A stretch of 64,000 nt of DNA, from NCBI RefSeq assembly GCF_022163125.1, contig NZ_CP091881.1, positions 4,154,001-4,218,000 of the forward strand, read 5' to 3'. Below, piece after piece: positions 1-6,694 of this stretch (positions within the stretch are counted from its first letter, which is position 1; each line of letters opens with the position of its first letter). Source of the stretch: Paenibacillus sp. HWE-109 (GTDB lineage: Bacteria; Bacillota; Bacilli; Paenibacillales; NBRC-103111). Under the pieces are notes generated by a model. It made no database searches and had not been told where the DNA came from. It worked only from the letters and a program-made list of their open reading frames with translations. Position numbers and translations under genes: made by a program.

Positions 1-126
1 CCTGCCTGCTATCGCTTTCTCCTTCGTTTGGGAGGTCGACGCCTCATGGATATCGATGCTCCGCGTTAAATCAAAGACCACATCAATCGGCGCATGGATC
101 AGTAATTCTTGCTTAATTAACGGCAT
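1..126 (-). CDS. SRPBCC-family protein, N-terminal part (cut by window edge)
   Basis: Only the first 42 codons lie in the window; the gene runs off the left edge. The start is the ATG at 124-126, with AAGGA a few bases upstream. The translation begins MPLIKQELLIHAPIDVVFDL followed by a basic and acidic stretch, which is the usual opening of SRPBCC/polyketide-cyclase-like helix-grip proteins (first beta strand, then a PI-x-x-VFDL helix). It lies seven bases after the stop of the metallo-hydrolase gene, so the two are very likely co-transcribed. SRPBCC proteins bind hydrophobic ligands in a cavity; the ligand cannot be told here. The family call rests on a short N-terminal match only. Confidence 0.72.
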   Translation of the reverse strand, partial: MPLIKQELLIHAPIDVVFDLTRSIDIHEASTSQTKEKAIAGR

Positions 127-133
127 AGAATCC

Positions 134-1222
134 TTATCTCCACCACGGCGCCTGCGGATACTCTGCCGCTTGTATGTGTATGGTTTGACCTATTCTGGGA
201 GTTGCAATCGCAACATCGCTCTCATACGCTGCTCTGACGGCTCGAGACACCGAATCGTTCCAATCGTGAACCGCCAGCGTGAAGGCTCCCCAATGTATCG
301 GAATCAGCAGCTTCCCTTTTACATCCAGATGCGCTTGAACGGTTTCTTCCGGCATCATATGAATATCCGACCAGCGTTTATCATATTGACCGCATTCCAT
401 TAATGTCAGATCGAACGGACCATATTTGTTACCTATCTCTTTAAAATGTGGTGCATACCCACTGTCGCCACTGAAGAATACTTTCGACTTCTGGCCTTGA
501 ATTACCCACGAACACCACAACGTAGCGCCGCGGTCAGTTAAGCTTCTACCCGAGAAGTGGGTTGCCGGTGTACAAGCCAGCTTAAGACCTTCGAAAGTCA
601 ACTCATCCCACCAGTCATACTCGGCAATTGATTCAGCTTTGATGCCCCAACGAATCAAATGGCCGCCAACACCCAGTGGTACCAGAAAATGTTTCACCTT
701 ATGCTTTAATTTCATAATCGATCCATAATCCAAATGATCATAATGATCATGGGATAGCAGAACAGCATCAATCTCCGGTAATTCAGCAATTTCAAAAGGC
801 AATCCGCCGCTATATCTGCCTTTGCCGAACCAAGGGAAAGGCGAAGGAGCCCGCCCGAACATCGGGTCCAAGAGCAGTGTTTTCCCGTCAATGGTTAGAA
901 GCGACGCCGAGTGCCCAAACCATGTGACCTTCGTTTCCCTATCTATCTCGAAAGAAGGCACATCCATACCAGGCGGACTCGCAGGGCGCCGATTCGGACT
1001 GCTTTTCGAAAAATCACGCAAAATGCTTAATGATGTCTTCAGGCTCGTATCCATCATCGTAGGCACAGGATTTTGGAACTTCCCGTTGATATACTGTGGC
1101 GAACCCGTTAACTCCTGAATTTTCACCTGTGAGGGTTTTCGCCCAAACTGCGGGTACACATTCATAAAAATAATGACCGAAATCACAACTACTGCAACAA
1201 TAACAATCCAAGTCAATAACAC
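134..1222 (-). CDS. MBL-fold metallo-hydrolase, membrane anchored, NAPE-PLD/UlaG-like
   Basis: About 362 residues. A hydrophobic segment at the N-terminus (roughly residues 5-25) should anchor the protein in the membrane. The rest is a metallo-beta-lactamase fold: TWFGHSASLL, then the metal motif SHDHYDHLD, followed by FSGDSGYAPHF and IPIHWGAF, which carry the remaining metal ligands. This arrangement is typical of the N-acyl-phosphatidylethanolamine phospholipase D-like/UlaG-like branch; the substrate is unknown. I chose the GTG at 1220-1222 because GGAGG lies eight bases before it. A TTG five codons earlier is also open but would overlap that ribosome site. It is the first gene of a probable two-gene unit with the SRPBCC gene. 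Confidence 0.85.
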   Translation of the reverse strand: MLLTWIVIVAVVVISVIIFMNVYPQFGRKPSQVKIQELTGSPQYINGKFQNPVPTMMDTSLKTSLSILRDFSKSSPNRRPASPPGMDVPSFEIDRETKVTWFGHSASLLTIDGKTLLLDPMFGRAPSPFPWFGKGRYSGGLPFEIAELPEIDAVLLSHDHYDHLDYGSIMKLKHKVKHFLVPLGVGGHLIRWGIKAESIAEYDWWDELTFEGLKLACTPATHFSGRSLTDRGATLWCSWVIQGQKSKVFFSGDSGYAPHFKEIGNKYGPFDLTLMECGQYDKRWSDIHMMPEETVQAHLDVKGKLLIPIHWGAFTLAVHDWNDSVSRAVRAAYESDVAIATPRIGQTIHIQAAEYPQAPWWR

Positions 1223-1401
1223 CTTCGCGGCCTCCAAGCTGATCTTTTGTGAATTAGTCTTTTATTTTTCCAATGCCGATATACAAAAATAAATTGACTA
1301 GATGTAATAACGTAAATTTTCATCGTATGGTTCCAAAATTCTTCGGCAATCGGGACAATAGCACAATCCATCACTGCGCCCAAGCATTCCTTCAAAATAG
1401 T

Positions 1402-1410
1402 CATAAGCTA
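1402..1410 (+). promoter_or_regulatory. Possible sigma-K-type -10 element of first yjcZ-like gene
   Basis: CATAAGCTA matches the sigma-K -10 pattern CATAnnnTA about 40 bases before the ATG of the first YjcZ-like micro-gene. No convincing AC-type -35 is visible at 16-17 bases. The second YjcZ gene has an equivalent CATACATTA at 2163-2171. The matches are short, so this is suggestive only. Confidence 0.3.
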
Positions 1411-1451
1411 TCTCGAAACACAAACCATTTCAAACTTGGAGGTTGATTCGG

Positions 1452-1544
1452 ATGAGTTGTGGAACTGGCGGTTATAATTCTTCAGCAGCTATTTTGGTAC
1501 TTTTCATCTTATTAGTTATCATCACTAGTGCATTTGTTTGGTAA
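1452..1544 (+). CDS. YjcZ-family sporulation micro-protein (30 aa)
   Basis: A 30-codon ORF starting at the ATG at 1452, preceded by TTGGAGGTTGATTCGG with GGAGG well placed. The product starts MSCGTGGYNSS and ends in one hydrophobic helix, AAILVLFILLVIITSAFVW. This is the signature of the YjcZ/YtrH-like family of tiny sporulation proteins (short Gly/Cys-rich head, single membrane helix, terminal SAFVW), which in bacilli are made during sporulation and associate with spores. A hairpin terminator follows directly. The same 20 C-terminal residues recur in the paralogue at 2215. The exact role is unknown. Confidence 0.88.
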   Translation: MSCGTGGYNSSAAILVLFILLVIITSAFVW

Positions 1545-1564
1545 TTCCAAACTGTACAGAAAGG

Positions 1565-1591
1565 GCTGCCTATTCTAATAGGCGGCTTTTT
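1565..1591 (+). terminator. Rho-independent terminator of first yjcZ-like gene
   Basis: GCTGCCTATT and AATAGGCGGC form a ten-pair stem (one U-G wobble) with a two-base loop, followed by TTTTTC. Confidence 0.85.
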
Positions 1592-1604
1592 CACATACAA
1601 AAAC

Positions 1605-1637
1605 AAGAAAAGAGCGCTCTGATGATCAGAGTGCTCT
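1605..1637 (-). terminator. Terminator of the small HTH gene
   Basis: On the minus strand AGAGCACTCTGAT pairs with ATCAGAGCGCTCT, followed by TTTTCTTG. It lies 30 bases after the stop of the HTH gene at 1667-1873. Confidence 0.75.
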
Positions 1638-1666
1638 TGCTATTGCCTATATCTATCCATCCGGAT

Positions 1667-1873
1667 TTAGATCAGTTCATATAACTGGGTAACCTCACAT
1701 CGTAAGGTTGCCGCAATTTGGATAGCCGATTTCAACGGCATGATTCTTTTGTTGTCGATAAAATCAACCAGCTTCTCTGGCTTTGTTTGCAATGTCTGCG
1801 CAAGTTCCTGAACGGTCATGCCGGACTCATGAAGCCGATCATTCAGCAAGCACCGACCGAGCTCATATTTCAT
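1667..1873 (-). CDS. Small XRE/Cro-like helix-turn-helix protein (68 aa)
   Basis: A 68-residue protein that is almost entirely one Cro/C1-type helix-turn-helix domain: LNDRLHESGMTVQELAQTLQ (first helices and turn), then KPEKLVDFIDNKRIMPLKSAIQIAATLRCEVTQLYEL. Proteins of this size bind DNA as dimers and usually regulate their own or nearby genes. It has its own terminator. No obvious target is adjacent; it sits between the two YjcZ micro-genes on the opposite strand. The start at 1873 has a purine-rich GGGACGGATGGAGGC upstream region containing GGAGG. The fold call is solid, the function unknown. Confidence 0.8.
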   Translation of the reverse strand: MKYELGRCLLNDRLHESGMTVQELAQTLQTKPEKLVDFIDNKRIMPLKSAIQIAATLRCEVTQLYELI

Positions 1874-1899
1874 TGTGCAGCGCAGCCTCCATCCGTCCC

Positions 1900-2004
1900 T
1901 TAGAAATAATTTTCAAGAAAGCTTTTGACGAGTAAAAAAGGAAGCGCACCAATGGAGACAAAAGCGAAAAAGAAACCTTGCAGAAAATTTTTGAACATTT
2001 TCAC
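1900..2004 (-). CDS. Possible hydrophobic micro-protein (34 aa)
   Basis: A short ORF with GTG at 2002-2004, preceded by AGGAG at eight bases. The translation starts MKMFKNFLQGFFFAFVSIGA and continues LPFLLVKSFLENYF: a basic start and one strongly hydrophobic helix, like many small membrane micro-proteins of spore formers. An in-frame ATG two codons earlier is also possible. It has no recognised family. Support is the well-placed ribosome site and the protein-like composition. Confidence 0.45.
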   Translation of the reverse strand: MKMFKNFLQGFFFAFVSIGALPFLLVKSFLENYF

Positions 2005-2162
2005 AACCATCACTCCTATCTATTATGTCCAAATTGTGAATAACCTTATTCTACTCCTTTGTCAGTCGCCTTACCTGAATATTAGATTAAATTTCCGGCG
2101 GGATGTCCAATCGGGACATCAGCACATTCCTTCCCCCTGCCCAAACATCTATGAGCATTTGT

Positions 2163-2171
2163 CATACATTA
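2163..2171 (+). promoter_or_regulatory. Possible sigma-K-type -10 element of second yjcZ-like gene
   Basis: CATACATTA fits CATAnnnTA (sigma K) and its first eight bases also fit the sigma-E -10. A weak -35-like AACA lies 15 bases upstream at 2144-2147. It is about 45 bases before the second YjcZ-like ATG. Confidence 0.33.
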
Positions 2172-2214
2172 ATTCTGTAAGACACACGAATTCCTTACGA
2201 GAGGGTGAATTTAA

Positions 2215-2328
2215 ATGTCATACGTAGGTGGCGTAGGTTGTGGAACTGGTGTAGGCTACAGTAATTCTGCAGCAATTTTGGTTCTTTTCATCTTGCTCGT
2301 TATCATCACTAGCGCATTTGTTTGGTAA
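2215..2328 (+). CDS. YjcZ-family sporulation micro-protein (37 aa)
   Basis: A 37-codon ORF from the ATG at 2215, preceded by GAGAGGGTGAATTTAA. The head is MSYVGGVGCGTGVGYSN (Gly- and Cys-rich) and the tail is the same 20-residue membrane helix ending in TSAFVW as in the paralogue at 1452. It is a clear member of the YjcZ sporulation micro-protein family and, with the other copy, a tandem duplication in which only the head has diverged. It is followed by a perfect 12-bp hairpin. Confidence 0.9.
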   Translation: MSYVGGVGCGTGVGYSNSAAILVLFILLVIITSAFVW

Positions 2329-2349
2329 TCTGATTTCTAACAAATAAAC

Positions 2350-2378
2350 AAAAGCTACCTGGAAAACAGGTAGCTTTT
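2350..2378. terminator. Bidirectional terminator between yjcZ-like and DUF402 genes
   Basis: AAAAGCTACCTG and CAGGTAGCTTTT form a perfect 12-bp stem around a five-base loop, between two convergent genes. The A/T ends give a short U run in both directions. Confidence 0.8.
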
Positions 2379-2409
2379 GAATGTTTACTATGTAAATGAG
2401 TAATCCTTC

Positions 2410-2919
2410 TTATTGCTCAGGAATGCAAGAAATGAAGCGTTCGATCGTCCCGTCAAAAGGAAATTTATTGTCTTGAATGCGCTGCCTTAGGTGCTCCAGT
2501 TCATTTCTTGCTTGCTGAATTAACGAATCTGGATATGCAAACTTCACTGCATTCACCAAGAATTCGTCTTCGTCCACAACCAGCCATTCCCCCTGCCGCC
2601 GAACATAGTCCAGATCCAAATCAACAAAGGTAACCTCATGTGGACTGCTTTTTGCCGGCTCATTAATATTGCAATAGAACTGATGGATAAGCCCATCCAT
2701 AATATCGGCACTCACCGTAAACCAGGAGTCAAATGAAAAAAACTCAATGCTCCAATTATTAACCGTAAATACCTTTTGCTTCGTGTGGTGATGCAGTTTT
2801 CTCCCGTATTCACTTAAAACAATGATGTAGGTGTCCGTTCTTTCCAAGACAGTTGAGGTCCACTCATAGTGCTTGTGATTCCCGTATTTGAGCGCTTTAA
2901 TTGTGATTTGATTACTCAT
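2410..2919 (-). CDS. DUF402 domain protein
   Basis: 169 residues. It resembles the DUF402/FomD-like fold found in YgaC- and Ntdp-type proteins of Bacillota: an N-terminal beta domain (KALKYGNHKHYEWTSTVLER), a central FSFDSWFTVSADIMDG, then the conserved acidic motif FVDLDLDYVRRQGEWLVVDEDEF, whose Asp and Glu residues in this family bind divalent metal and act on nucleotides or phosphoesters. The C-terminal part is helical. Members include nucleoside tri/diphosphatases, but this protein is not close enough to the named Ntdp to assign that activity. The start is the ATG at 2917-2919 with GAAAGGT upstream. Confidence 0.75.
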   Translation of the reverse strand: MSNQITIKALKYGNHKHYEWTSTVLERTDTYIIVLSEYGRKLHHHTKQKVFTVNNWSIEFFSFDSWFTVSADIMDGLIHQFYCNINEPAKSSPHEVTFVDLDLDYVRRQGEWLVVDEDEFLVNAVKFAYPDSLIQQARNELEHLRQRIQDNKFPFDGTIERFISCIPEQ

Positions 2920-3011
2920 GTTTTCCAGACCTTTCTAGACATTCATACATAATATCTTCCTCTTTTTTTCATGCTAAGATTAGGTGTTTTTATGAGGAGG
3001 TAATTTTGAAA

Positions 3012-3122
3012 ATGAGTCTCTTTCACTTAGGTTACACGCTTGCCCTCGGCATTCCGCTCGTCCTCGGCACGATTGCTATCGCTTGGCTGGTCTTTCACCG
3101 TAGGAAGAGCAAGTCACGGTAA
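3012..3122 (+). CDS. Small single-span membrane protein (36 aa)
   Basis: A 36-codon ORF after a perfect GAGGAGG ribosome site at 2994-3000. The ATG at 3012 gives MSLFHLGYTLALGIPLVLGT, then IAIAWLVFHRRKSKSR: one membrane helix followed by a strongly basic tail, which predicts N-out/C-in topology. An in-frame TTG two codons upstream (3006) sits closer to the ribosome site and may be the true start. No family recognised. Confidence 0.55.
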   Translation: MSLFHLGYTLALGIPLVLGTIAIAWLVFHRRKSKSR

Positions 3123-3250
3123 GCTTTGCGCAAAGCGCCGAAGATGTTGGGTGACAAATAAATTCGAAGTGCAAGAAGCCAGTAAACACAAGGGTTTGCT
3201 GGCTTTTCTATGCCAATCCCATTTCGAGTAACAGTGATTATAAGACCCTG

Positions 3251-3706
3251 TTAGAGCCTTGCGAACGTGATGTAATCGACTTGGGCAGGCTCTGCCGATT
3301 CGATCCGAAGTGCCCGGTTGATCTGTCCACGGTGATATTGCCCATGTAAGAGAACCTGCAACAGGATGTCCCGGATGGACGTTTGGAACGGAACTCCGCT
3401 CTGGTTCGCATAGTCGATCATCTCGTCCAACTCGGATTCCTCGAGCCCTTCGATATAGACGCGATATTGCACGGCGTTATCGTCGAACATCGTCCGGATC
3501 GCCACCAGGTCTTCCGCTTCCTCCCACAACGAATATTGCGTGCTGCCCTTGCCCTGCAATCGGGACAGCCAGACTCGTTCCGCCACCGCGACGTGCCGAA
3601 CCAGCTTCAGAAGGTCCTTGTTCTTCTTCTCGCTCTTCTCTAGCGCATCCAAGATGCGTCCGTCCGCCCAGTACAGGTGGTCCATCATGCATTTGATCGT
3701 CTTCAT
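3251..3706 (-). CDS. DinB-family protein
   Basis: 151 residues forming the DinB/YfiT four-helix bundle. The first helix carries MMDHLYWADGRILDAL, the second LVRHVAVAERVWLSRL, and the C-terminal helix LLQVLLHGQYHRGQINRALR. The spaced histidines (in MDHLY, RHVAVAE and GQYHRGQ) are the usual metal-binding triad. DinB proteins are metal-dependent enzymes, often using bacillithiol as cofactor; the substrate of this one is not evident. It stands alone. A second, more distant DinB protein is at 63368-63880. Confidence 0.85.
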   Translation of the reverse strand: MKTIKCMMDHLYWADGRILDALEKSEKKNKDLLKLVRHVAVAERVWLSRLQGKGSTQYSLWEEAEDLVAIRTMFDDNAVQYRVYIEGLEESELDEMIDYANQSGVPFQTSIRDILLQVLLHGQYHRGQINRALRIESAEPAQVDYITFARL

Positions 3707-4130
3707 TTCGGTTTCCCCCTCTTCATCTCATCATTTACTTGAACGCAATTAACAACCCTGAAGTCCATTCCAGTATTTTCGAAGTATTCAAAGACTATCT
3801 ATTCGATATTTGGTTAAATTGTCCTGCCCGATCCCCGTGCAATCAACCTACCACTCTAATGAACTGTATGATGCTTATAGACGAGAAATTGGCTAGTTTG
3901 GCGATCTAATGAACTCAATTGGCGTTATCGAGCAACAGGTAAGCGGAATGGTGACCGTTTGCTCGAGATAACGTGATGGGAATTCATTAGATTTTCCAAA
4001 TACCTCATTTTGGCTAAATAAAGGGTATTGAGTTCGTTAGTGCTTTGGTCGATCCATTATGATGGCGTAGTTCGATACGCTGAGAATAAGTTAGCTGAAT
4101 GTGCTTATTTGTTTAGTGTAGGAGCGCAAA
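3707..4130. repeat. Intergenic region with long imperfect inverted repeat
   Basis: No gene is convincing here. The dominant structure is an inverted repeat at 3904-3992: outer arms ATCTAATGAA and TTCATTAGAT pair perfectly, and inner arms CGTTATCGAGCAA and TTGCTCGAGATAACG pair with a two-base bulge, around a central 23-base segment. A further CTAATGAACT at 3856-3865 and AGTTCGTTAG at 4031-4040 suggest a second, larger and more degenerate pairing around it. Such palindromes recur between genes as dispersed elements in Paenibacillus-type genomes; that statement is from general familiarity, not a search. Confidence 0.6.
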
Positions 4131-4165
4131 AAAAAGAATCACCTATCATCAGGCGATTCTTTTTT
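4131..4165 (-). terminator. Terminator of spo0A
   Basis: On the minus strand AAAAAGAATCGCCT pairs with AGGTGATTCTTTTT around a six-base loop, followed by a run of T. It lies about 45 bases after the spo0A stop. Confidence 0.85.
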
Positions 4166-4207
4166 ATTCTTCCTCAATTCACTCCCTATTCAATACTCCT
4201 AACGCTC

Positions 4208-5002
4208 TCAAGAGACCTTATGCTCAATACGAAGCTTATCAGCCACCATCGCGATGAATTCCGAGTTCGTCGGTTTCGATTTCGAGATATTAATTGTGTA
4301 GCCGAAAATAAAGGAGATGCTGTCGATGTTGCCGCGCGTCCAAGCGACTTCAATCGCGTGACGGATCGCGCGCTCTACGCGGCTAGGCGTTGTTTTGTAC
4401 TTCTCGGCAATTGCCGGGTACAAGGTTTTCGTAATCGCACCGAGGATTTCGATATTGTTGTAGACCATCGTAATCGCTTCGCGCAGATATTGATATCCTT
4501 TAATATGTGCAGGAACGCCAATTTCATGTATGATGCTCGTGATGTTGGCATCCAAGTTTTTGCCTTTTGGCATATGTACAACATTGGCTCGTGAAGTTGA
4601 TGTTGTAGCTGTTGCTTGATTGTTGCCTACAAGCTGCCGAATCCGGTTAGTTAACGTTTCCATATCAAACGGCTTAAGTATGTAATAAGAAGCTCCAAGC
4701 TGCACAGCTTTTTGAGTAATGTTTTCTTGGCCAAATGCAGTAAGCATGATGATTTTCGGTTGGGACGGAAGATTCATTTCACGCATCTTTTCAAGTACGC
4801 CCAGACCATCCAAATGCGGCATGATAATATCTAAAATGAGCACATCCGGCAGCTCTCGTTGTTGTTCAAGAAAGCGGAGAACTTCATTGCCGTTGTACGC
4901 TACACCTACAATTTCCATGTCTTCTTGTTCACCAATGAACTCAGACAACAAATGGGTAAACTCACGATTATCATCAGCTAGTAATACTTGAATTTTTTGC
5001 AA
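4208..5002 (-). CDS. spo0A: Sporulation master response regulator Spo0A
   Basis: 264 residues, full length for Spo0A. The receiver domain (about 1-125) has the acidic pocket ADDN, the phospho-acceptor Asp58 in LILDIIMP, the switch Thr in MLTAFG and the conserved Lys in ILKPFD. After a hinge comes the Spo0A-specific C-terminal DNA-binding domain with the recognition region TPSRVERAIRHAIEVAW. Phosphorylated Spo0A binds 0A boxes and decides entry into sporulation. The start is a TTG at 5000-5002 with AAAGGAGG ideally placed. Upstream lie a sigma-H-like promoter and three perfect 0A boxes, consistent with autoregulation. It follows spoIVB in the order conserved in spore formers. Confidence 0.98.
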   Translation of the reverse strand: MQKIQVLLADDNREFTHLLSEFIGEQEDMEIVGVAYNGNEVLRFLEQQRELPDVLILDIIMPHLDGLGVLEKMREMNLPSQPKIIMLTAFGQENITQKAVQLGASYYILKPFDMETLTNRIRQLVGNNQATATTSTSRANVVHMPKGKNLDANITSIIHEIGVPAHIKGYQYLREAITMVYNNIEILGAITKTLYPAIAEKYKTTPSRVERAIRHAIEVAWTRGNIDSISFIFGYTINISKSKPTNSEFIAMVADKLRIEHKVS

Positions 5003-5057
5003 CTTTAAATCCTCCTTTAGGCTATTAAACAGTTAGTTAATTCTCTCTTGTGTAAAG

Positions 5058-5086
5058 GTATTCGACACCCCAACTTAAATTCCTTC
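5058..5086 (-). promoter_or_regulatory. Sigma-H-like promoter of spo0A
   Basis: On the minus strand GAAGGAATT (5078-5086) fits the sigma-H -35 (RnAGGAwww) and GTCGAATAC (5058-5066) fits the -10 (RnnGAATww), separated by 11 bases as is usual for sigma H. In B. subtilis the inducible spo0A promoter is also sigma-H dependent. Confidence 0.7.
5061..5067 (-). promoter_or_regulatory. 0A box (Spo0A binding site)
   Basis: A perfect TGTCGAA on the minus strand overlapping the -10 of the sigma-H-like promoter, a position expected to affect polymerase binding. Confidence 0.65.
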
Positions 5087-5093
5087 TGTCGAA
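5087..5093 (+). promoter_or_regulatory. 0A box (Spo0A binding site)
   Basis: A perfect TGTCGAA on the plus strand immediately upstream (in spo0A orientation) of the -35 element. Confidence 0.6.
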
Positions 5094-5162
5094 TATTATT
5101 TTTCTTTTCTTTTATTTCACTTTCTTATATAATAGTATATTTATCTTCTTCAAATTACATTT

Positions 5163-5169
5163 TTCGACA
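5163..5169 (-). promoter_or_regulatory. 0A box (Spo0A binding site), distal
   Basis: A perfect TGTCGAA on the minus strand about 80 bases upstream of the -35 element of the spo0A promoter. Confidence 0.55.
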
Positions 5170-5235
5170 TTAACACTTCAAAATGCATATACAGATGTAG
5201 AATGAGGTTAAAATAGAATAAAGAATCAAAGGCCA

Positions 5236-6585
5236 CTAACTCGCCTTTGATTCTTTATCGGGACTAGCTGATGAAGGTCTGAGGATAATTCCTGAGTCCT
5301 GCAGCATCCATTCAATGAAACAGCCGTAGCCGCTTGTTGGATCGTTTACGAATACATGGGTCACAGCACCGATTAGTTTGCCATTTTGAATAATCGGACT
5401 GCCGCTCATGCCTTGTACGATACCGCCTGTTTTATCCAGCAAGCGAGGATCTGTAATTTTGATAACCATACCCTTCGTTCCCGGAAAATCTTGTTTGGAC
5501 ACATGAACAACTTGAATGTCAAACTTCTCAACCTTTTGACCTTCTACAACGGTGTAGATCTGTGCTGGACCTTCCTTCACTTCTTCGGCAAAAGCAACTT
5601 GAATGGCTTCTTTATCCAAGCTGTGGTCAGGTGCTGCATACATTTTGCCAAAAATACCGAAGGCGGTATTTCTCTCAATATTGCCGATTACTTTACTGTC
5701 TTTATACAGCGTAGCATGTTTCTCTCCCGGATCTCCATTGTGGCTCTTGGAGATGGATGTAACGTTCGAGTATACGATGTCGCCATCACCTACAATAATA
5801 GGTGTTTGGGTGTCCATGTCGGTAATAACGTGCCCCAGAGCGCCGTAGACGCCTTGATCAGGTGCATAGAAGGTTAAGGTACCAACACCAGCTGCGGAAT
5901 CTCGAATATACAATCCTAAGCGATAAGACTTGTCCACAATGTCGTAAACAGGCTGCAGCTTCACAGAAATTTCTTCATTGTTGCGAAGAATTTTCAGATC
6001 AAGCGGCGATTTGCTCTCTCCCGATTTGGCAACCAGATCGGCAATCTTGCTTACATCCCTGGAATCCTTGCCGTTAATCTTCGTAATGAGATCGCCAACT
6101 TGAATCTTGGCTTCTTCCCCTGGCGAAACTTTTTGGTCTTGGGCAACGGTTACCAAGTGATGGCCTACAACCAAAATACCGGCAGACTTAATTTTTACGC
6201 CGATGGTTTGGCCGCCAGGAATCACTTTCAAATCTGGCACAACGTTCACTTTAACCGTCTTGATGGGGATGGCTCCGAACAATTTGAGCTTCATTTCGGT
6301 CTGCCCAGAATGGTCGGATTGCAAAGAGATGGGTTCGTTCAGATTAACTTGAAATGAGTGCTGGGCATTGCCATTTACTTTTACAATGTCGGTATCTTTG
6401 ACCGTCACTTGGGCGCTCACCGGCATCGTTAATTGTAACTGCTTCCCTTGGCCACTGAATAAGCGAAGTTCTTGAGGAAAGGAGGCAAAGCTTTGAAAAG
6501 GCGGAGACAAACTTACCATACAAACGAAGAAGACGAGCAGGAGTCCGAACAATCTTTTTCTTTTGCTGGATTGCAATATCTTCAC
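5236..6585 (-). CDS. spoIVB: SpoIVB serine peptidase
   Basis: 449 residues. The N-terminal membrane/signal segment (about 10-34) is followed by a PDZ domain (about 125-210, with GEEAKIQVGDLITKING) and the S55 peptidase domain. The catalytic residues of SpoIVB are recognisable: His252 in YGALGHVITD, the Asp in KITDPRLL (Asp379) and the serine of GMSGSP (about 394-396). SpoIVB is made in the forespore, crosses to the intermembrane space and cleaves SpoIVFA, which activates pro-sigma-K processing. The gene lies between recN and spo0A as in other bacilli. The start used is a GTG close behind AAGGAG; a TTG three codons downstream is an alternative. Confidence 0.96.
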   Translation of the reverse strand: MKILQSSKRKRLFGLLLVFFVCMVSLSPPFQSFASFPQELRLFSGQGKQLQLTMPVSAQVTVKDTDIVKVNGNAQHSFQVNLNEPISLQSDHSGQTEMKLKLFGAIPIKTVKVNVVPDLKVIPGGQTIGVKIKSAGILVVGHHLVTVAQDQKVSPGEEAKIQVGDLITKINGKDSRDVSKIADLVAKSGESKSPLDLKILRNNEEISVKLQPVYDIVDKSYRLGLYIRDSAAGVGTLTFYAPDQGVYGALGHVITDMDTQTPIIVGDGDIVYSNVTSISKSHNGDPGEKHATLYKDSKVIGNIERNTAFGIFGKMYAAPDHSLDKEAIQVAFAEEVKEGPAQIYTVVEGQKVEKFDIQVVHVSKQDFPGTKGMVIKITDPRLLDKTGGIVQGMSGSPIIQNGKLIGAVTHVFVNDPTSGYGCFIEWMLQDSGIILRPSSASPDKESKAS

Positions 6586-6694
6586 GCTCCTTCACACATC
6601 CTAGGGCCCTGACGAACATCGTCGTCAAATGCGTACCTATAAGTTAACCCCAGTCCCCCTGTTTTATAACTGAAAATGATGACTATCTATACTT

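Noticed and set aside
1213..1404. 63-codon minus-strand ORF upstream of the metallo-hydrolase gene
   Set aside because: No family, odd composition, and it overlaps the start and ribosome site of the metallo-hydrolase gene.
4028..4594. 188-codon plus-strand ORF across the spo0A 3' end
   Set aside because: Runs through the spo0A terminator and antisense to spo0A; not protein-like.
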